Shown here: positions 6,011-9,343 of the stretch, in pieces
How the letters are laid out: each line of letters starts with the position of its first letter
How positions within the stretch are numbered: the stretch's first letter is position 1
From: Nostoc cf. edaphicum LEGE 07299
GTDB taxonomy: Bacteria > Cyanobacteriota > Cyanobacteriia > Cyanobacteriales > Nostocaceae
Assembly (NCBI RefSeq): GCF_015207245.1
Contig: NZ_JADEXF010000067.1
Span: forward strand, 1 to 9,343
Direction of reading: 5' to 3'
Length of the DNA: 9,343 bases
Notes under the pieces: model-generated
The model's input: only the letters and a program-made list of their open reading frames with translations
Told to the model about the DNA's origin: nothing
The model's database searches: none
Translations under genes and position numbers: made by a program

Positions 6011-6880
6011 TTAAAGTGGCTTCACACTGGCGATTTTACCACCTTGTTTTACCACTCTCTGGAAGTAAGGAGATAGCCCTTCATATGGTAAAATCACAGC
6101 TTGATTGACGCGGCGTGTACTAGGATATCCGGCTCCAAAAACGCCTGCCACTTCAACGCGGTAAAGTCTGCCTTCTTGGCCAAAAGTTCCTGCACCACCG
6201 AAAGTACTGTTGGGGGTAACGCCTTTTCCAGGAGCAACGTAAGAAAAACCAGAAGCACTACCAGATGGAGGGACAACAACAGATGCACTATTGCGACCTA
6301 ATTCAACTGCAAGACGGGGAGAATTACCTCTAAGTTGGGAGCGATCGCTATTGGCATAACCGCGATAAAGTTGGAATATCCGGCTAAATCCGACAGTTTT
6401 TTGACCTGTTTGAGTTTTGAAACCGCGATAGAAAGGCACAATATTGTCACCAAAGCTACTTTGATACTCTGGCGAATCAATATAGGAATCAATGTCGGCT
6501 TCATATCCCTTGGTTTGATATAAGTCTAAGTGATAAATCACCTCAGACTCATCATAGGGAGCACGACCCAACAAATGTTTATAGTTCAGTTCAATGACGC
6601 GAGTTTGAAAACTGTTGTAGAAAAACTTGGATTTGTACAGTTCCGATTTAGCTACTTGACGCACAAACTCTTGTACTGTAACTTTCCCATCGCGCAGAAG
6701 AGATTCAGCACTTGTGAGACGCTCAGATTTCATTAAGTAATCGTTGCCCAACAACTGACGATAGACGGCAGCAATTACTCTCTCTATGTCTTCTTTAGTT
6801 GCATTTGGACGCAATTCTAGAGGAGCTTTATCACTAAAAGCTTCTGTTCCCAGACGGGAAGCTGCTGTTGTAATAGCCAT
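6011..6880 (-). CDS. cpcC1: Phycocyanin-associated rod linker, long form (CpcC1 type)
   Basis: This 289-residue rod linker sits in the central cavity of phycocyanin hexamers and joins one to the next. The N-terminal linker domain (about 20-180) has [49 protein letters not shown] and [17 protein letters not shown] flexible Gly/Ser/Pro-rich hinge (about 196-236) leads to a C-terminal CpcD-like domain (237-289; [10 protein letters not shown] to [11 protein letters not shown]). The ATG at 6880 has AAGGAAA about 9 nt upstream. It aligns without gaps to the neighbouring linker over the first ~180 residues and differs mainly by a hinge about 18 residues longer. Size and position match CpcC1 of Synechocystis or CpcI of Fremyella; which rod position it takes (proximal or distal) is inferred. 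HIP1 at 6341-6348. Confidence 0.93.
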   Translation of the reverse strand: MAITTAASRLGTEAFSDKAPLELRPNATKEDIERVIAAVYRQLLGNDYLMKSERLTSAESLLRDGKVTVQEFVRQVAKSELYKSKFFYNSFQTRVIELNYKHLLGRAPYDESEVIYHLDLYQTKGYEADIDSYIDSPEYQSSFGDNIVPFYRGFKTQTGQKTVGFSRIFQLYRGYANSDRSQLRGNSPRLAVELGRNSASVVVPPSGSASGFSYVAPGKGVTPNSTFGGAGTFGQEGRLYRVEVAGVFGAGYPSTRRVNQAVILPYEGLSPYFQRVVKQGGKIASVKPL

Positions 6881-6914
6881 TGGTAATTTTCCTTATGTAA
6901 TTGGTAGTTGGGAA

Positions 6915-7001
6915 AAGTTAGAAGTTAAGAGTTAGGACTTGAGAGTAGGGATAGAGTTAGGAATTGAATAACTCATAACTCCTCAATCCTTATTCCTAAC
7001 T
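6915..7001. repeat. Degenerate heptamer repeats with a 10-bp inverted repeat
   Basis: In the cpcC2-cpcC1 gap, 7-bp units run AAGTTAG, AAGTTAA, GAGTTAG, GACTTGA, GAGTAGG (6915-6949) and, after a 4-nt slip, GAGTTAG, GAATTGA (6954-6967). The arm AGTTAGGAAT (6955-6964) is matched by ATTCCTAACT (6992-7001), a perfect 10-bp inverted repeat with a 27-nt loop. This looks like a decayed short tandem repeat that can fold in the mRNA between the two linker genes. There is no T-tract after the stem. Confidence 0.6.
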
Positions 7002-7027
7002 ACTCACTTAATTCCCTATTCCCTAAT

Positions 7028-7840
7028 TTATACAGATGTGATGCTAATAACCTTGCTGCCCTTACGATTAAGCTGCTGCAATTTACTAGAAAGTTGCTCG
7101 TAGGGTACGAGCAATTCCGCAGTACCCCGCCGCACTACAGTTGAGTTTGGAGAAGCTGCTTGTAGTACTCTAATCCGGTATGTTTCTCCTCGCTCACCTG
7201 TTGAGAGACCTGTTAAGGCTCCTGTAGAGACTGGGTAGATAGGTGAAGCCAGATTCTTAGCTATTTCCCAAGTTAGGCGTCCTTGTTTTTGCCCTTGAGC
7301 GCGATCGCTATTGGCATAACCCCGATATAGTTGGAACAATCGGCTATAGCCAACGTTTTTCTGCCCTACTTGACTTTTAAAGCCACGATAGTATGGTACA
7401 ATGTTTTCGCCAAAGTTTTCTTGATATTCTTGCGAGTCAATATATGAGTTAATCTCAGCTTCGTAACCTTGGGAGTTGTAAAGCTCAACGTGGTACGAAA
7501 TCTCTGACTCATCTTCTGGGGCGCGACCCAATAAATGCTTATAATTCAACTCGATAAACCGAACTTGCGAGTTGGAATGGAAAAATTTTTCTCGGTATAG
7601 TTCGGATTGAGCAATGGCTAGCACAAAACCCCTAACTGAAATCACACCTTGCTGCAACAGTGATTCAGCACTGACAAGATGCTCTCCTTCCAGCAGGTAT
7701 TCATTACCCAAAACCTGACGGTAAGCTGCCCGGATGATCACTTGCACATCCGCTTCTGTTCTATCAGGACGTAATTCTGCCAGTCCTGAGTCTTCAAAGG
7801 CTCCAATCCCTAGTCTTGATGCTTGTCCCAAAGCTCCCAT
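7028..7840 (-). CDS. cpcC2: Phycocyanin-associated rod linker, short form (CpcC2 type)
   Basis: This 270-residue rod linker is encoded directly after cpcA, as in the cpcBAC2C1D order of Synechocystis. The linker domain (about 20-180) carries [50 protein letters not shown] and [17 protein letters not shown] short hinge (about 195-215) is followed by a CpcD-like C-terminal domain (217-270; ETYRIRVLQ to [12 protein letters not shown]). It is a clear paralogue of the next gene, so the operon provides two linkers and allows rods with at least two or three phycocyanin hexamers. The ATG at 7840 is preceded by a near-perfect ribosome-binding site (GAGGAGG, 7 nt away) that abuts a hairpin. Symbols cpcH or cpcC are also used for this gene. 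HIP1 at 7301-7308. Confidence 0.93.
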   Translation of the reverse strand: MGALGQASRLGIGAFEDSGLAELRPDRTEADVQVIIRAAYRQVLGNEYLLEGEHLVSAESLLQQGVISVRGFVLAIAQSELYREKFFHSNSQVRFIELNYKHLLGRAPEDESEISYHVELYNSQGYEAEINSYIDSQEYQENFGENIVPYYRGFKSQVGQKNVGYSRLFQLYRGYANSDRAQGQKQGRLTWEIAKNLASPIYPVSTGALTGLSTGERGETYRIRVLQAASPNSTVVRRGTAELLVPYEQLSSKLQQLNRKGSKVISITSV

Positions 7841-7852
7841 ATTTAAACCTCC

Positions 7853-7874
7853 TCAGTTTTTAATGCAAAACTGA
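7853..7874 (-). promoter_or_regulatory. Hairpin abutting the cpcC2 ribosome-binding site
   Basis: TCAGTTTT (7853-7860) and AAAACTGA (7867-7874) are perfect 8-bp arms around a 6-nt loop. In the mRNA the stem ends directly at the GGAGG of cpcC2. Forming or melting it could change ribosome access to the linker genes relative to cpcBA. Confidence 0.45.
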
Positions 7875-7881
7875 AAACTTT

Positions 7882-7900
7882 TTAGAAAAAATTTTTCTAA
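7882..7900. repeat. 19-nt AT-rich palindrome
   Basis: TTAGAAAAA and TTTTTCTAA are perfect 9-bp arms around a single A (7891) in the cpcA-cpcC2 gap. It lies in the T-rich tail region beyond the post-cpcA stem and could be a protein-binding site or help mRNA 3'-end stabilisation. Confidence 0.45.
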
Positions 7901-7929
7901 TTTTTTAACAGCCTTTTGAAAATAAAACT

Positions 7930-7990
7930 GCCCAGAAAGGTAAACCAACTCCTAGCTATTTGCCAACAGAGCTTGTTTTCCTTTCCGGGC
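7930..7990 (-). terminator. Partial terminator/attenuator after cpcA
   Basis: In the minus-strand mRNA, GCCCGGAAAGG (from 7990-7980) pairs with CCTTTCTGGGC (7940-7930) over 11 bp with a single G-U pair, enclosing a 39-nt loop and followed by AGTTTTATTTTC. It begins 14 bp after the cpcA stop codon. In cyanobacterial cpc operons a short abundant cpcBA transcript and a rarer long one are known, and this structure is the natural candidate for ending or protecting the short form. Confidence 0.7.
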
Positions 7991-8003
7991 CAAATACACT
8001 CTA

Positions 8004-8492
8004 TTAGCTTAGAGCGTTAATTGCGTAGTCGATGTAGGAATTAGCTTCTACAGCAGGGTCGCCACTTAGACCGTGGTTAGCCTTGATGTACTTGAGAGCT
8101 TCAACGTACCAGCTGGGAGATAGATCAAAGGTGCGGTTGATTTCAGTCAAACCAGAAATCAAGAACTCATCCAATGGACCTGTACCACCGACAACTAAGG
8201 AATAGGTAACAATCCGCAGGTAGTAGCCGATGTCACGTGCACACTTTTCTTTACCAGTGTTGGTAGAAGCGAAGTTAGGGCCTTGTTGTTGAGTGGTGTA
8301 GGGGAACTTGTTGTACACCGCTTGAGCTGCGCCTTCTGTCAAACGTTGGGCATTAGCAGTCAAGCTTTTTGCTGCTTCCATGCTAGCAGGAGCTTGACGG
8401 AAACGACCAAAAGCGACTTGAAGTTCGGTGCTGGAAAGGAAGCGACCTTGAGAATCTGCGGTTGAAACTGCTTCGGTAAGAGGTGTCTTCAT
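8004..8492 (-). CDS. cpcA: C-phycocyanin alpha subunit
   Basis: The 162-residue protein is alpha phycocyanin, half of the light-harvesting alpha-beta monomer that assembles into trimers and hexamers in phycobilisome rods on the thylakoid surface. It has the standard length and start (MKTPLTEAV), the chromophore site Cys84 in [23 protein letters not shown], and the conserved end [20 protein letters not shown] and [14 protein letters not shown]. It differs from PecA-type sequences around Cys84 ([10 protein letters not shown] rather than HYLRTISYC), so phycocyanobilin rather than phycoviolobilin is expected; the matching CpcE/CpcF lyase is in the same operon. The ATG at 8492 has AGGGAG 11 nt upstream. 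It follows cpcB by 83 bp and is followed by a strong stem-loop. Confidence 0.98.
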   Translation of the reverse strand: MKTPLTEAVSTADSQGRFLSSTELQVAFGRFRQAPASMEAAKSLTANAQRLTEGAAQAVYNKFPYTTQQQGPNFASTNTGKEKCARDIGYYLRIVTYSLVVGGTGPLDEFLISGLTEINRTFDLSPSWYVEALKYIKANHGLSGDPAVEANSYIDYAINALS

Positions 8493-8541
8493 CGGTTTAG
8501 TATCTCCCTATTTACAATCTTGTTGAAATTTGTTTTGTCTA

Positions 8542-8557
8542 ACTGACAGTTGTCAGT
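8542..8557. repeat. Inverted repeat in the cpcB-cpcA spacer
   Basis: ACTGACA (8542-8548) and TGTCAGT (8551-8557) are perfect 7-bp arms two bases apart, giving a compact stem-loop in the mRNA between the two pigment genes, 18 nt after the cpcB stop codon. It may affect coupling or RNA stability, balancing alpha and beta synthesis. Confidence 0.45.
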
Positions 8558-8575
8558 CAATAGTCTCAATCGGGT

Positions 8576-9097
8576 TTAGCTTACTGCTGCGCCTGCACGA
8601 TCAAAGTAGCTAGCAACTTCAGATGATATAGCGCTGCAATCGCCTCTGGTGATATTGTTGGGGTCGTTAACAAGAGCCAAAGCTGCGTCCTTCATCTTTT
8701 GTACGCCAACTGCTACAGAAGCACCAGGAACTCCTAGAGCCAAGTAGGTTTCGCGCAGACCGTTCAAACAACGGTCATCTAACACACTTGCATCACCTGC
8801 AAAGATTGCATAGGTGACATAGCGTAAGATGATTTCCATGTCACGCAAGCAAGCAGCATTTCTACGGTTGGTGTAAGCATTACCACCAGGAGCGATCAAC
8901 TGAGGTTGTTCTGCGAACAGAGCGCGAGCTGCATTGGCAACAATTGCTGAGGAGTTGCTGGTAATCCGGTTTACGGTATCTGCACGTTTGTTGCCGTCTT
9001 TCACAAGGGCAGCTAGAGCGTCTAACTGAGCAGCGCTGAGATATTCACCGCGTGCATCAGCTTGGGTGATTACTTTTGCAAATGCATCTAAAACCAT
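8576..9097 (-). CDS. cpcB: C-phycocyanin beta subunit
   Basis: The 173-residue protein is beta phycocyanin. It carries two phycocyanobilins, at Cys83 in [15 protein letters not shown] and Cys154 in ITRGDCSA (82 and 153 in mature numbering). Asn73 in [10 protein letters not shown] is the residue normally N-methylated by CpcM. The core [30 protein letters not shown] and [16 protein letters not shown] is standard. The sequence lacks the PecB pattern around the first cysteine, so it is phycocyanin rather than phycoerythrocyanin. One oddity is Asn80 in [10 protein letters not shown], where most CpcB sequences have Met. ATG 9097 has AGGAGA about 8 nt upstream. It is the first gene of the operon; beta-site lyases (CpcS/CpcT type) are not in the window. 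Confidence 0.97.
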   Translation of the reverse strand: MVLDAFAKVITQADARGEYLSAAQLDALAALVKDGNKRADTVNRITSNSSAIVANAARALFAEQPQLIAPGGNAYTNRRNAACLRDMEIILRYVTYAIFAGDASVLDDRCLNGLRETYLALGVPGASVAVGVQKMKDAALALVNDPNNITRGDCSAISSEVASYFDRAGAAVS

Positions 9098-9141
9098 TGC
9101 TTTTGTCTCCTAGTTTGCTTGGTTAAGAATAATTGGACTCA

Positions 9142-9160
9142 AAACTGAATGGTTCAGTTT
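9142..9160. repeat. Perfect inverted repeat in the cpcB leader
   Basis: AAACTGAA (9142-9149) and TTCAGTTT (9153-9160) flank a 3-nt spacer 45 bp before the cpcB start. In the leader mRNA it would form a tight stem-loop; on the plus strand it is followed by ATTTTTG, so it could also stop antisense transcription. Its arms resemble those of the hairpin before cpcC2 (TCAGTTTT/AAAACTGA). Confidence 0.5.
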
Positions 9161-9250
9161 ATTTTTGATGTCAGCACTGCCTGACGAGTTACGAAAGGTT
9201 TAAAACAGACATCCACGGAATAAGTTTACGATCTCCAGGCTTTCAGATTA

Positions 9251-9278
9251 AAACTTTTGTTAAAAAACTTCAAACTTC
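9251..9278. repeat. Heptamer direct repeats in the cpcB upstream region
   Basis: Two adjacent copies of AAACTTC (9265-9271, 9272-9278) follow a near copy AAACTTT (9251-9257) placed exactly two heptamers earlier. The regular 7-bp phase in a promoter-proximal region suggests either a direct-repeat activator site or a decayed tandem repeat. Confidence 0.35.
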
Positions 9279-9343
9279 TATGAACGACTGGAAAACCTGA
9301 TTAAGATGTTGTTTTTTACTTCCAAGTTCTCTTTATACAATGC

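Larger units (their letters stand above)
9098..9343 (-). promoter_or_regulatory. Leader and probable promoter region of the cpc operon
   Basis: At least 246 bp lie upstream of cpcB with no gene. Nearest the gene is the ribosome-binding site AGGAGA. Further up are an inverted repeat AAACTGAA-TGG-TTCAGTTT (9142-9160), a second, GTCAG-N6-CTGAC (9170-9185), and a block of AAACTTC direct repeats (9251-9278). A TATAAA hexamer reads on the minus strand at 9337-9332, about 240 bp before the ATG; long leaders of this order are known for cpc operons, so it is a possible -10 box, but its -35 region would fall outside the window. I see no TTGCACA direct repeat of the Fremyella L-box type. Confidence 0.5.

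Noticed and set aside
8576..9097. Phycoerythrocyanin beta (PecB) or phycoerythrin beta (CpeB) instead of CpcB
   Set aside because: The region around the first cysteine (GGNAYTNRR then [12 protein letters not shown]) is of phycocyanin type, length is 173, and the alpha partner and CpcE/CpcF-type lyases agree.
9098..9343. Fremyella-type L-box for red-light induction
   Set aside because: No TTGCACA direct repeat is present in the visible part of the leader; sequence beyond the right edge cannot be judged.

Overview
The window comes from a cyanobacterium, most likely a filamentous Nostocales-type species. The main evidence is a phycocyanin rod operon on the minus strand. Supporting evidence is eight copies of the octamer GCGATCGC (HIP1), intergenic heptamer tandem repeats of the kind described in heterocyst-forming cyanobacteria, and a multi-PAS histidine kinase of cyanobacterial style. 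The species cannot be named from the sequence.

Right side (3917-9343, all minus strand): reading from the right edge leftwards, a 246-bp leader is followed by cpcB and cpcA (beta and alpha phycocyanin), cpcC2 and cpcC1 (two paralogous rod linkers), cpcD (rod-capping linker), cpcE and cpcF (the two halves of the lyase that attaches phycocyanobilin to Cys84 of the alpha subunit). Together these encode a phycobilisome rod: the pigment trimer/hexamer, the linkers that stack hexamers, the cap that ends the rod, and the enzyme that loads the alpha chromophore. cpcG rod-core linkers, which follow cpcF in Nostoc PCC 7120, are not present. The intergenic gaps hold many inverted repeats. The strongest is a stem with a T-rich tail just after cpcA, the expected place for an attenuator that makes cpcBA mRNA far more abundant than linker/lyase mRNA.

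Middle (2717-3916): a plus-strand gene for an HD-superfamily metal-dependent phosphohydrolase converges on cpcF. About 150 bp of strongly foldable sequence lies between them. On its other side, a 402-bp gap separates it from a divergent kinase gene. That gap contains two clear hairpins, one of them a terminator-like structure on the minus strand with no recognised gene upstream of it.

Left side (1-2716, minus strand): a soluble histidine kinase with three PAS domains and no receiver domain, then about 150 bp with nothing recognisable, then a degenerate coding-like stretch interrupted by a stop. At the edge is the N-terminus of a second membrane-anchored signalling protein that runs off the window.

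I do not see a previously undescribed defence or mobile system here. The most worthwhile leads are the regulatory structures in the cpc operon, the cpcD/cpcE overlap with a novel CpcD tail, the extended CpcF, the structured convergent region at 3785-3940, the orphan terminator at 2890-2916, and the apparently broken region at the left edge.
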